64,000 bases of DNA from Thelonectria olida (lineage: Eukaryota; Ascomycota; Sordariomycetes; Hypocreales; Nectriaceae), in contig JAGPYM010000001.1 of assembly GCA_020736575.1 (NCBI GenBank), positions 3,472,001 to 3,536,000 on the forward strand. The letters run 5' to 3'. A program made the position numbers and the translations under genes. The notes under the pieces are model-generated. The model was given only the letters and a program-made list of their open reading frames with translations, was not told the DNA's origin and did no database searches. Of the stretch, positions 34,615-43,737 are shown piece by piece (positions within the stretch are counted from its first letter, which is position 1; the number at the start of each line of letters is the position of its first letter).

Positions 34615-35363
34615 AGTTTCGGTGGTATTGATGTCGTTCGGCATCCTGCCCATTCTGCTACGTAGCAGGTGACATTGAGATGGTGGACGATCTAGATCGC
34701 GAGAGAAACCTGGGCAACTTCATCCTCCGCAGTACCTATTTTGAAGCTACGGAAGAATGCATCTCCCTCGCTATTTCTCTTATTACTATGCATATCTTCT
34801 AGCGCAGGTTGAGGGGGGGCCTCCTGGACCTGGTCACCCCACACCTTGCCATGGCGCAATGTCGGTATTTCCACCTCCACGCGTCTCTTCGTGCATGCTT
34901 CGATGCCGTCGTCGACGATAAATCTTCCGTCCAGCGGCACATTGAGGACGATGCGGGCGAACGGGGGCGATGAGCGTGAAGTGCCGCATCTCGAAAGATA
35001 TTCGACAGCAGCCACGTGCTTGCTGACAAGATCCACCAGCTGGGAATCACACAATCCTCGAGCCCGCCGGCCGTGGACAAGATTAAAGGAGGATGCAGCA
35101 AGCCTTGGACGCAGCACGTCAGCCTGTGCCTCATTGGCCTGGTCCGCTACGGGGACGTGATCTAGGAAGCATGATCGATCAGATCACGAGCAACCCAAAG
35201 CGGCTTTGTCCATGACGCGGCGAGCTTCCGCCGTAACCACCTGAAGCTCCTATAACCTTTGAGGCGTGGACGGCCCTGTGGTCGAGTCCGGCCTCACGCC
35301 TTCTCGGCCGGGACGATCCTCTTCGGGACACTGACTCCGTCGTCCGGTGTCTTCGAGCTCGTC

Positions 35364-35375
35364 CTCCGGCCCCAC
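35364..35375 (-). promoter_or_regulatory. adjacent CreA-like sites upstream of pectate lyase
   Basis: Two back-to-back matches to the carbon-repressor consensus SYGGRG lie on the minus strand (plus-strand CTCCGG and CCCCAC) about 470 bases before the pectate lyase start. Paired sites are the functional arrangement in Aspergillus, and pectinase genes are commonly glucose-repressed. Single matches arise often by chance, so this is a weak call. Confidence 0.3.
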
Positions 35376-35624
35376 GTCCGTTTCATGCCCTGAGCCATTC
35401 TCTTGGGTTGCGTCTGGGCAGAGACGGTCCAGGCCTTGGGCGGAGAATTCTCCCATTCGTGCGTTCGTCGCCCCTGTTGCTGTCTATACGTGTATGCGTG
35501 CAGTTGTCGTTGGGGAGCCCTGTCCATCGACCCATTGAAACCTCCGTCTTCATTCCATCGTGGTGCTATGGGGCCGCAGAGACAAGAGGTAGATGGATCA
35601 TGGGCCTCATACCATGAGTTTTGA

Positions 35625-35632
35625 TATATAAA
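35625..35632 (+). promoter_or_regulatory. TATA box of pectate lyase gene
   Basis: A perfect TATATAAA lies 207 bases upstream of the pectate lyase start codon and is followed by a strongly CT-rich leader, the usual arrangement of a strongly inducible fungal gene. Confidence 0.6.
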
Positions 35633-35838
35633 GACCAAAGACATCCGCATGTCCTCTCGGCTCTTCTTTCGTCTCCATCCTCGTCGTTCACCACCTTTTC
35701 CTCTCCTTTCCTCTCCTTCTTTGCCATTTTCAAAGTGCTAGGACTGGTTCCGCACAGCATCACTATCGTTTATACATCAACAGCAATACCTTTTCCACCC
35801 TTTTTTGACTTGTTTTATTACGACCAAAAGAAGCAATC

Positions 35839-36840
35839 ATGAAGTTCTCCAGCATCCTTCCTCTCTCCCTCTTGGGCCTGGCCACCGCCGCCCCTACCCC
35901 CACCACCGATGAGGATGCCACTCACGCTCTGGACAAGCGAGCCTCCATCACCGAGACTTGCACTCTTGGCTACGCCACGCAGAACGGCGGCACCACTGGC
36001 GGCAAGGGCGGCAGCACCACGACCGTCTCGACCCTCGCCCAGTTCACAAAGGCGGCCACGTCGTCCAGCAAGCTGGTCATCTACGTCAAGGGCACCATCT
36101 CGGGCGCCACCCAGGTCAAGGTCAAGTCGGACAAGACCATCGTCGGCGCGTCGGGCTCGGCCCTCAAGGGCATCGGCCTGTACATCAAGGACCAGGAGAA
36201 CGTCATCCTGCGCAACCTGGCCATCTCAAAGGTGCTCGCCGACAACGGCGACGCCATCGGCATCCAGGCCTCGACCAACGTCTGGGTCGACCACTGCGAC
36301 CTCTCCTCGGACATGACCCACGGCAAGGACTACTACGACGGCCTGCTCGACATCAGCCACGCCTCCGACTACATCACCGTCTCCAACACGTTCCTGCACG
36401 ACCACTACAAGGCGTCCCTCGTCGGCCACTCGGACAGCAACTCGTCCGAGGACACCGGCCACCTCCGCGTCACCTACGCCAACAACTACTGGTACAACGT
36501 CAACTCGCGTGCTCCCTCTGTCCGCTTCGGCACCGTGCACATCTACAACAACTACTACCTGACCCTCGGCGCCACCGGCGTCAACAGCCGCATGGGCGCC
36601 AAGGTCCGCGTCGAGTCGACCTACTTTGACGACTGCAGCGACGCCGACGCCCTCACGTCTGTCGACTCCAAGACGACCGGCACCATCACCGTCAGCGACG
36701 TCTCGCTCAACGGCGCCACCAACAACGCTCCCTCGGGCTCCTTCTCTGCCTCCAGCATCCCCTACAGCTACACCAACTACGGCGCCAGCAAGGTCAAGGC
36801 CAAGGTCTACGGCACTGCCGGCCAGACCCTCTCCTTCTAA
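35839..36840 (+). CDS. secreted pectate lyase, polysaccharide lyase family 1
   Basis: This intronless gene encodes 333 residues. It begins with a signal peptide (MKFSSILPLSLLGLATAAP) and a short propeptide ending in the Kex2 site DKR (residues 32-34). The mature enzyme has the PL1 parallel beta-helix hallmarks: TIVGASGSALKGIGLYIKD, the VWVDHCDLSSD block with calcium-binding Asp residues, and NVNSRAPSVRFGTVHIYNNYY with the catalytic Arg region. The enzyme cleaves alpha-1,4-galacturonan of plant pectin by calcium-dependent beta-elimination outside the cell. Codon use is strikingly biased: most third positions are C or G, stronger than in its neighbours, which fits a highly expressed secreted protein. 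A TATA box and possible CreA sites lie upstream. Confidence 0.95.
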   Translation: MKFSSILPLSLLGLATAAPTPTTDEDATHALDKRASITETCTLGYATQNGGTTGGKGGSTTTVSTLAQFTKAATSSSKLVIYVKGTISGATQVKVKSDKTIVGASGSALKGIGLYIKDQENVILRNLAISKVLADNGDAIGIQASTNVWVDHCDLSSDMTHGKDYYDGLLDISHASDYITVSNTFLHDHYKASLVGHSDSNSSEDTGHLRVTYANNYWYNVNSRAPSVRFGTVHIYNNYYLTLGATGVNSRMGAKVRVESTYFDDCSDADALTSVDSKTTGTITVSDVSLNGATNNAPSGSFSASSIPYSYTNYGASKVKAKVYGTAGQTLSF

Positions 36841-37690
36841 GCGGTCTATTAGTGGCACGGTGTTGGCGTTTGCGTTGCAGAGTTGCAGTGTCGGCTGGAA
36901 AAGGTTGAGGGTGTGAATGGATGAGTTTGGCCGAGAGCGGCTGCTAGTAATTAACTTTTTGGTTGTATATTATATGTCTATATTCTTACTCTTTGATTGT
37001 CTTCGGCTGCGTGTCTCTGCAGGGACTTGCTGAAGACGGTCGCTTTGAAATTGAACTGCGTTGGCCGAGAATTTTTGTGTATACTGTTTTGATTTTGCTA
37101 TTGAGGGTGAAGTTGGATGATATCTTGTATACATGTAATAAGTCGAGGTCACAATCCAGCGAACCGAGGCCCTAACTTTATAGACCTAGGCTACGATCCA
37201 TTTGGTTACTCCCAGCCGGCAACTGCCTTCCTACATGAGACAGAATAAACTCATAGCAACTCAGCCCCTGCAGTGGTTCGATTTCTACCCCAACTGCCCC
37301 CCCGCATAACTTAGTTACAGGTCACCTAGAGGAGTTGTTGTCGAATCGACGTCATAGTCTAAGTAATAAGCGACGACCATTTCAGGCAATGATTCACACC
37401 GTCACGACCTTTGACAGGCAGGCAGAACAGACCTCCTTATAAGTCACGCATTTTATTGTTATCACCCCACGGCCCTCAACGTCGTGGCGTTGCGAACAAT
37501 AACCTAATTTGTGGAATACCAAGGAAGCCGTCTCCTCCTCAGCTAGTTGCTGGTTCCCTGGCTTCGTTCGGCAACCTACCTACCTCCTGATCGACCTGCC
37601 TTTGATCGCTCCCCTACCACCACTGTTGGTCCCATCACCGTTTGCATCCAGTGCCAGCTTCATCCGCCAACCACCGCCTGCAGTCCCAAA
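36841..37690. other. intergenic region
   Basis: The 3' flank of the pectate lyase gene followed by the sirtuin promoter. It is somewhat AT-rich directly after the pectate lyase stop, with a likely polyadenylation region. I see nothing else. Confidence 0.4.
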
Positions 37691-38734
37691 ATGGCCCCTC
37701 ACAACGACATCGAAGCCTTCCACGAGGTCCTCCGCTCCAGCAAGCGGATCCTCGCCCTCTGCGGCGCCGGCCTCTCCGCCTCGTCCGGCCTGCCCACCTT
37801 CCGCGGCGCCGGCGGGCTCTGGCGCAACTACGACGCCACGTCGCTGGCCACCATGAACGCCTTCCGCACCGATCCCGGCCTCGTCTGGCTCTTCTACGCC
37901 TACCGCCGCCACATGTGCTTGACCGTTGACCCCAACCCTGCTCACCATGCCCTCGCCGCGCTGGCCCGCAAGAACAAGGACTTCTTGTGTCTGACGCAAA
38001 ACGTCGACGGTAAGTTTCTGACACGACATCGGCTCGTCCATCATTCGTGGTGCTGTGCTTTTTTTTCTCATGGAGACGACCAGATCTTTCGCAACGGGCA
38101 AACCACCCGCAAGAGCAGATGCGATCCCTCCACGGATCTCTGTTCGACGTCAAGTGCTCCAACATGATGTGCGGCTGGATCCAGCACGGCAACTTTGACG
38201 ATCCCTTCTGCCCTGCTCTGGCTCCCGCATCCGTTGATTTCCCGCCGGACCAGAAGAACCCTCTTCTCGACCCCTACCACCGCATCAAGCACATCCCTGA
38301 AGAAGAGCTTCCAAAGTGTCCGTCGTGCGGCACCGGACTTCAGCGTCCAGGTGTGGTCTGGTTCGGTGAGAGCTTGGATCATGCCATGATCCACGAGGTG
38401 AACCAGTGGGTTAACAACGGTAAACTGGTGCGTTTGCTAAAACTGCTCTCGAGCGCCTGAGTATTCTAACCATCCACAGGACTTGATGTTCGTCATCGGC
38501 ACATCCGCAAAGGTATGGCCAGCTGCCGGGTACATCCTGAAGGCTCAGAACGCGGGAGCTCGCGTCGTCGTCGTCAACCCCGACGCTGAGACCCCAGAAG
38601 AACTGTTCAAGATTAAGCCAGGTGACTTTGCCTTTGGCCAGGATGCTGCCGAGTATCTTCCCATGCTGCTGGAGCCCGTCATTGGCAAGCTTCCAGAGGA
38701 GCAAATGAAGCGCAGCGCCACTACTAGTTCATGA
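37691..38734 (+). CDS. SIRT5-like NAD-dependent protein deacylase
   Basis: Exons 37691-38009, 38084-38427 and 38480-38734 join to 305 residues. Class III sirtuin motifs are clear: GAGLSASSGLPTFRGAGGLW (NAD binding), LTQNVDDL (the D-D join is rebuilt by splicing), catalytic His in SLHGSLFDVKC (H123), two zinc cysteine pairs (KCSNMMC and KCPSC), RPGVVWFGE, VIGTSAKVWPA and VVNPD. In WLFYAYRRHM, Tyr69 and Arg72 match the Tyr-x-x-Arg pair of human SIRT5 that binds succinyl and malonyl groups. The enzyme therefore probably removes acidic acyl groups from lysine rather than acetyl groups. There is no clear mitochondrial presequence from this start; the frame is open further upstream (to 37547), so a longer form with a presequence cannot be excluded. 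Confidence 0.92.
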
Positions 38735-39063
38735 ACATCGGAGTGGTATGAAAAGTTGAGACCTCTGTGGGAGTTGATAGATTACATCACACTGTTTGAG
38801 ACGACAAGCCCCATATCAGATATTAGGTAGGTAGAGTTCAATAGCAATAAGAAAGTAGCAGAAGATTAAGGTGCCATCTCATTGGCATTCACTTACATAC
38901 TACCTCCGTAGTACACGGACGGGCACTCGGCCAACATCGGCCCCACCATGACATGACGTCTCAACTCCTAAACCCGACATCCCCCACGAGAAGATTATCA
39001 AACACACCAACATCCACCAAACAACAACAACACCACCACCGCCACCCAACCAACTCGCCCATC

Positions 39064-40116
39064 ATGCAGGGCTTCAACATGGGGCGCTACGTCCCCCCGG
39101 ACGTCGAGGGCACCACCTCCGCCAACCGCCTCCACCGCAAACACCCCCTCGGCGCCCGCGCCTCCAAGCTCGCCTCCCACGGCCAGCTCGTCGTGCGCTT
39201 CGAGCTCCCCTTCGCCGTCTGGTGCGCCTCCTGCCCGAAGCCCACCATCATCGGCCAGGGCGTCCGCTTCAACGCCCAGAAGCGCCGCGTCGGCTCCTAC
39301 TTGTCCACCCCCATCTGGGCCTTCCGCTTCCGCCACGCCGACTGCGCCGGCGACATCGAGATCCGCACCGACCCCAAGAACACGGCCTACGTCGTCGTCG
39401 AGGGTGCCACCAAGCGCGACACGGGCGAAGACATCGTCCGCGACGGCGACTCCGTCATCCTGACCGACCAGGAGCGCGACGCCCTGCGCAAGAACGCCTT
39501 TGCCAACCTGGAAAAGACGATCGCCGACCGCGAGCACCTGAAGGAGGCGACGGCGCGCATCGAAGACCTGGCCGAGGCGTCGGCGCGAGACTGGGACGAT
39601 CCTTATACGAAAAACCAAATGTTGCGGCGGACTTTCCGCGCCGAGAGGAAGAGTCGCGAGAGCGCTGCGGCGGCGACGGAGGACCTCAAGGACCGGATGA
39701 GTCTCGGCATCGACATACTGCCGGGCACCGAAGAAGACACTCGCCGCGCTGCTCTCGTTGACTTCGGCCCAGTAGCTGAGCGAGATCCGTTGTCCAAACC
39801 GCTATTCGAAAGCAGCACCAGTCGCAAAAAGCCAATGGCAAGCACTTCAAAGTCCAAAATGCTCAAGTCGGAAAAGGAGGCGGCACGGAGAAAAGAGTCC
39901 TTGGTGTTGGAGCTCGTGGGAAACACCCGAGCAGCCAAAGATCCCTTCCTCCAGGATGTTGGAACCGGAGGTGGAAATGGAGAGAGCAGGCGGCCGTCTA
40001 GGTTTCCAGATGTGAAGAGGAGGCGGATAATGCGACATGACCCGACACCATCACCAATAGCACCTGCAAAGGAAGCAAGTGGCCCAACTGGTTTGGTGAA
40101 TTATGATTCTGACTGA
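39064..40116 (+). CDS. CWC16/Saf4 (CCDC130-type) splicing factor
   Basis: The protein has 350 residues from this start. It opens with MQGFNMGRYVPPDVEG, which is the conserved start of the CCDC130/Saf4 branch of the CWC16 (Yju2) family. Then follow the basic segment NRLHRKHPLGARASKLASHG, FELPFAVWCASCPKPTIIGQ with the first Cys pair, GVRFNAQKRRVGSY, and RHADCAGDIEIRTDPKNTAY. A long helical, charged region and a disordered tail with a basic patch (VKRRRIMRHD) complete it. Family members are nuclear and join or proofread the spliceosome. The frame is open to an earlier Met at 38953, but that Met overlaps a tiny upstream frame (ATG-ACA-TGA at 38948) and would add only low-complexity Thr/Pro/His sequence, so the family start is preferred. 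Confidence 0.9.
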   Translation: MQGFNMGRYVPPDVEGTTSANRLHRKHPLGARASKLASHGQLVVRFELPFAVWCASCPKPTIIGQGVRFNAQKRRVGSYLSTPIWAFRFRHADCAGDIEIRTDPKNTAYVVVEGATKRDTGEDIVRDGDSVILTDQERDALRKNAFANLEKTIADREHLKEATARIEDLAEASARDWDDPYTKNQMLRRTFRAERKSRESAAAATEDLKDRMSLGIDILPGTEEDTRRAALVDFGPVAERDPLSKPLFESSTSRKKPMASTSKSKMLKSEKEAARRKESLVLELVGNTRAAKDPFLQDVGTGGGNGESRRPSRFPDVKRRRIMRHDPTPSPIAPAKEASGPTGLVNYDSD

Positions 40117-40521
40117 TGATAAATGACTTCCGTACGACTTTTTTCCCTTTTGAGTAGACTTGGCGTTAGAACGAAGAGAGCACGATACCCAGGCGAGTTA
40201 TAGAGAATCGAATTGCAATCATACTAAAATTCAAAGCTTCTGTGACTCTGTCTGTAAACTCGCTGGGTAGAATGAGTGAGATGAACTGTGAGGACTTAAC
40301 CCACACATGTCCACCGAGATGCCCAAGGTGCAATGCCATATTCCTAGCTGCCTCATTCCAGGCAAAACAAAAATCCAATCCAACGAACCCCAGGGTCGAA
40401 CTGCCCCTCATGAGGTTGCTGCAACTCCGTTTAATGATAGCTCCGTACCGTTTCCTAATCCCCATTACGCCGTGAGAAGCCGAAAGCACTTCATGTTAGT
40501 TCACTCGTCCTTGGCGGTATT
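40117..40521. other. intergenic, convergent 3' ends
   Basis: Space between the 3' ends of the CWC16 gene and UBC8. I see nothing specific in it. Confidence 0.4.
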
Positions 40522-41529
40522 CTATACATCGTCCATTTGGCCCGCAGGCTCTTCGTCGTCGTCCCCAAAGCTAGCAACAGAAGAAAGGTCGTCATCATCC
40601 TCACTCTCGGCGCCCGCCTCATCTGCGGCGTCCTTATTGGCGTACTTCTGAACGTACTCTAGGCTATGTCAGCACCAGCGGCCATTCGCTCCTCATAATT
40701 TACACACCCTTGACTTTGGCGTCGTAACTCTTAGGTTCCCTTATCAACAAGGCCGCCGCTTCGCCGTTGAGTGGGTCGGTCGGGTTGGGGTATCGGAGGA
40801 GCTGTGGGAGGAACACTTCGAAGATGTTGATCATATCGAACATGGGCGACCAGGTTTGGTTAATGACGTCGAGACACACCGATCCGGACCTAGAAACGCG
40901 CCTCTCTTAGTATTTGCTGCCACACCACGACCTCTTCATGACTTACAGCTCATCGATGTTGGGGTGGAAAATGCGGTTAACGAATCCGATACTTGGAGAC
41001 TTATACGGGTATGTGTCAGGTAGCTCGACATGGACTTTCCAGATACCGCCCTCGAACGGAGCTGCCAGGCGTCAGTGGACACACGTAGTCAAAAGGAAGC
41101 TCCGCATAGTACTAACTCTCTGCCGGGCCCTTAAATCGGACGAAGAACTCTTGCCTGAAGGTAGAGGTTAAATTAGCTCGAACGGAAAGGGTCTGTGTCG
41201 GTGGCGGGGAAGCGGTACACTGTAAGTCATTAGCATGCTAACCATGGGTTTGCGTGTAGAGGAGGGTTTACTGTTGTCGTTGACTAGAGTAACCTCGTAG
41301 TCGCTCATGAGCCTGCGTTTGTTAGCATTTCGCCGGCGGGTTCGGTGCAACTGGATCGTACATCCTGTGGCATCATGTTAGCACGTCAGACCACAAGCGT
41401 TGGGACGTTGAGCCAGGGCATACTTCATGACCTAAATTAGAAAAGATTGTCAGTACACTCAGTAATAAAGCCTCTCCATGGATTGTCTCGACGTACATCA
41501 GTCTCAATCCTGCGGCGTGGGCTGCTCAT
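40522..41529 (-). CDS. UBC8: ubiquitin-conjugating enzyme E2, Ubc8/UBE2H type, with micro-exons
   Basis: Nine exons rebuild a complete 185-residue protein: 41529-41497 (33 nt), 41431-41424 (8), 41364-41362 (3), 41312-41272 (41), 41219 (1), 41154-41117 (38), 41061-40947 (115), 40889-40708 (182) and 40658-40522 (137). The sum is 558 nt, exactly 186 codons. The protein begins [20 protein letters not shown], has HPN at residues 74-76 and the catalytic Cys85 in [13 protein letters not shown], and ends in an acidic tail rich in Asp and Glu, all typical of Ubc8/UBE2H. In yeast Ubc8 acts with the GID/CTLH E3 to degrade gluconeogenic enzymes when glucose returns. Each of the eight introns is 49-181 nt or shorter with GT and AG ends; those around the micro-exons have strong GCTAAC or GCTAAT branch points. 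Without the 3-nt and 1-nt exons the family-conserved Met residues are lost and, for the 1-nt exon, the frame breaks. Confidence 0.92.
41219..41219 (-). other. single-nucleotide exon of UBC8
   Basis: On the minus strand a single T is enclosed by an acceptor (ACTTACAG, with branch GCTAAT 15 bases upstream) and a donor (GTACCG). The flanking introns are 52 nt (41271-41220) and 64 nt (41218-41155). The preceding exon ends with A and the next begins with G, so the exon supplies the middle base of ATG, the Met in NDNMQEF. Direct joining of the flanking exons would shift the frame by one. Confidence 0.8.
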
Positions 41530-43737
41530 GATTGCGGGTGTTGGCTTCTTTGGAAGGGATGTGGGGTTGGAGGGTGGCGGCTATCCAAAGAGATCGGAAG
41601 CGGCAGGGGAGGTTATAGAGAAAGCAAAGAGTAAAAGAGGTAGAAAAATGATGCGCGAGAAAGAAGAACGGGATTGAAGCAGTCCAGAAGGACTTGAAAG
41701 GATTTAATGCGACGAGGGAAGAAGTCAGCGCTGTGGTGGTGGTGGTGGTGTAGTAGTTGAGAGAATCAAGACTGACAAACAGCAGCAGGTGACGATGGGG
41801 GAAGTGGAGGAGAAATGATGGGCTTCTGGATCTGAACAGTCACGGAAAGTCACGAGGTGTCATGGGCAGGAGCTACCAAGGACCAAGACGGCATGGGACG
41901 GAGCCACCAAAGGGAGCACCGACGACGGACGTGGACAATCGTGATAAGCTGCTGCAATTCTGACGGGGAAAGATGGCGGGGGGGTTCCGAAGAATTAGCG
42001 GTACGTAGCCCGGTTTGTTTCAATGGGTAAAACGCAAAACGGACAGCCCACCGTTATGCAGTACGCACCTTATTAATCATGGGCCATGCTTGCATCATCC
42101 GTCATGCGCCTCATTCGTAGTTGGAAGAACTGTCATGGCACGGTGTATTTGCTTGCCTCTGGTTTTATCGTTGAATTATTGACGTATTCATGTAATCAAG
42201 TTGTATTCGATTCTTAACTATTTGCCCTGTCTTTCCGTCTGTAACTGAGATCCAACAGGAACGTATCAAAAACCGTTCCAGAGCCTCCATCCCACGCGAT
42301 GAACCTTGATGATTCCTACAGAGTAGCTAGAACCCAAATCCCAGCGCCACGCTCGGTAGCGAATAAAGCTCATTTCTTTCACAAAGACACGTCGGAATTA
42401 GCCAGATACCAAACATCCTTAGAAATCTTTACAGTTGCCGATACCAGGGACCTGAGCTAATAGCCGAGCTTTCCGATGCTTTGTGAGTGCGAAGCTTGAC
42501 GAGCAGAAATTGCCGTCATTCAGATCAAGGCGCATAATGTTGTGTGAAGTTTTAGGCAACGTGGGCCCATTATCTGCTTGAAACCCATGTTAGCCAGAAT
42601 GAGTTGTCATTGCGCATCAGTTTAAAACTCGAAACAATGACAAGACAAGCATCACGGCGGCCTGGATCGATCGACAAGGAAATCGGCATATTAGTTATCG
42701 AGTCTCTGACTGGGATTTGTTGCCTATTCCGTTGCCCCTGTTTCTGATTCGAGGGCCTGCGTCTCTGGCCTCGAAAAGGGCATCAACTTGGTTCGCATGA
42801 CATCCCAACAGCCAAACAGAGGTTGATGCACATCTCAATGTTCATACAGCCAGAATTAACATCTCTGGGGAAACCCTCTCGTCAGTCAGTCTCAGAGCAT
42901 GACTCCTATTCTAGGCACCTATACCGAATACCTTAAGCAAGTGCGAATACCAAGCCTCCAATATACAGGCAGATATTCGTACTCTCGGTCTCTATGTAGC
43001 TATGTGGACAGGAACTCACACGCGACCACATATGACATCTCCCGGCCCCCCTCTACAAAGTCCTCGCGCCTTGCTACGCCCTACGGCCGAACTGCCTCGG
43101 CTCCTCCTCCACCACACACCGCACGGCACGTCACAGCACAAGACATCGCTCTCACCTCAGCCCTTCCAGAGATGTAAGCCGAATCGCCTCCCAAATGTCC
43201 CATTTCTACTCCCCAACACCCCTCCATTTCTTCCCCCCTCGGTCCTTCGGCCCTGTTCATCCCCCCCCCTTGTTCGACCGAAGCCACTACCGGATGGGGT
43301 AAATATAAGTACGAATACGTACCTCGGACTCAGGGCGGGACGTGGGGCGCAATAGAAAAAAACACCAACAAAAAACGGTGTCCCGCAAATTGGGGCGGCC
43401 AAAGGAGAGGTACTCAATTCTACGATGTAGGAACCATCATGGTTGACCTTATTAAAAGCCCGCCGTGCCCCGTTCACGCGACAAACTTAGGGTTGAGTTT
43501 CTTTGTTTCTCACGACTGAGAGAGTTTGAAGAGTAACTGTCTTTTTTTATTTCTGGCCTTTTTCCCCAGCTTTTTTCCGTCTCAAATCATTGATCCCTCG
43601 CCTTCGGTGAATTCATTGAAAGACCCTGACAGAACTTCGCGTGTCACCAGGCTTGTTCACGCAAGACTTGACTACCATACCCCATATCCCAGATCCTATC
43701 TGCCTCTTTCACTACATAGATCTCCCCTCATACCAAT
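41530..43737. other. 2.2-kb divergent intergenic region
   Basis: The shared upstream region of UBC8 (minus) and the ketopantoate hydroxymethyltransferase gene (plus). It contains the TGG repeat near 41740 and CT-rich leader sequence in the last 250 bases. Frames of up to 117 residues near 43000-43350 lie on both strands and look random. I see no gene. Confidence 0.45.
41733..41750. repeat. TGG triplet repeat
   Basis: Six TGG units in a row lie about 205 bases upstream of the UBC8 start codon. A simple repeat without known role. Confidence 0.8.

Larger units (their letters stand above)
32749..35838. other. 3.1-kb intergenic region with possible gene relic
   Basis: This spacer contains no intact gene that I recognise. 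A GTA/GTC triplet run lies at 34586-34614. Between about 34678 and 35165 some plus-strand segments look protein-like although stops separate them (see the findings). The proximal promoter of the pectate lyase occupies the end, with TATATAAA at 35625-35632. Confidence 0.4.

Noticed and set aside
35958..36858. Long frames in other phases across the pectate lyase gene (223 and 210 codons)
   Set aside because: The strong C/G third-position bias of the pectate lyase suppresses stops in the other frames; these are shadows.
37260..37290. GGTTCGATT word considered as a T-arm of another tRNA
   Set aside because: No matching acceptor stem, D-arm or anticodon stem can be built around it.
41733..41750. 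TGG repeat and TAGG runs considered as telomere-like or CRISPR-like arrays
   Set aside because: They are too short, have no unique spacers and do not match the fungal telomere unit TTAGGG.
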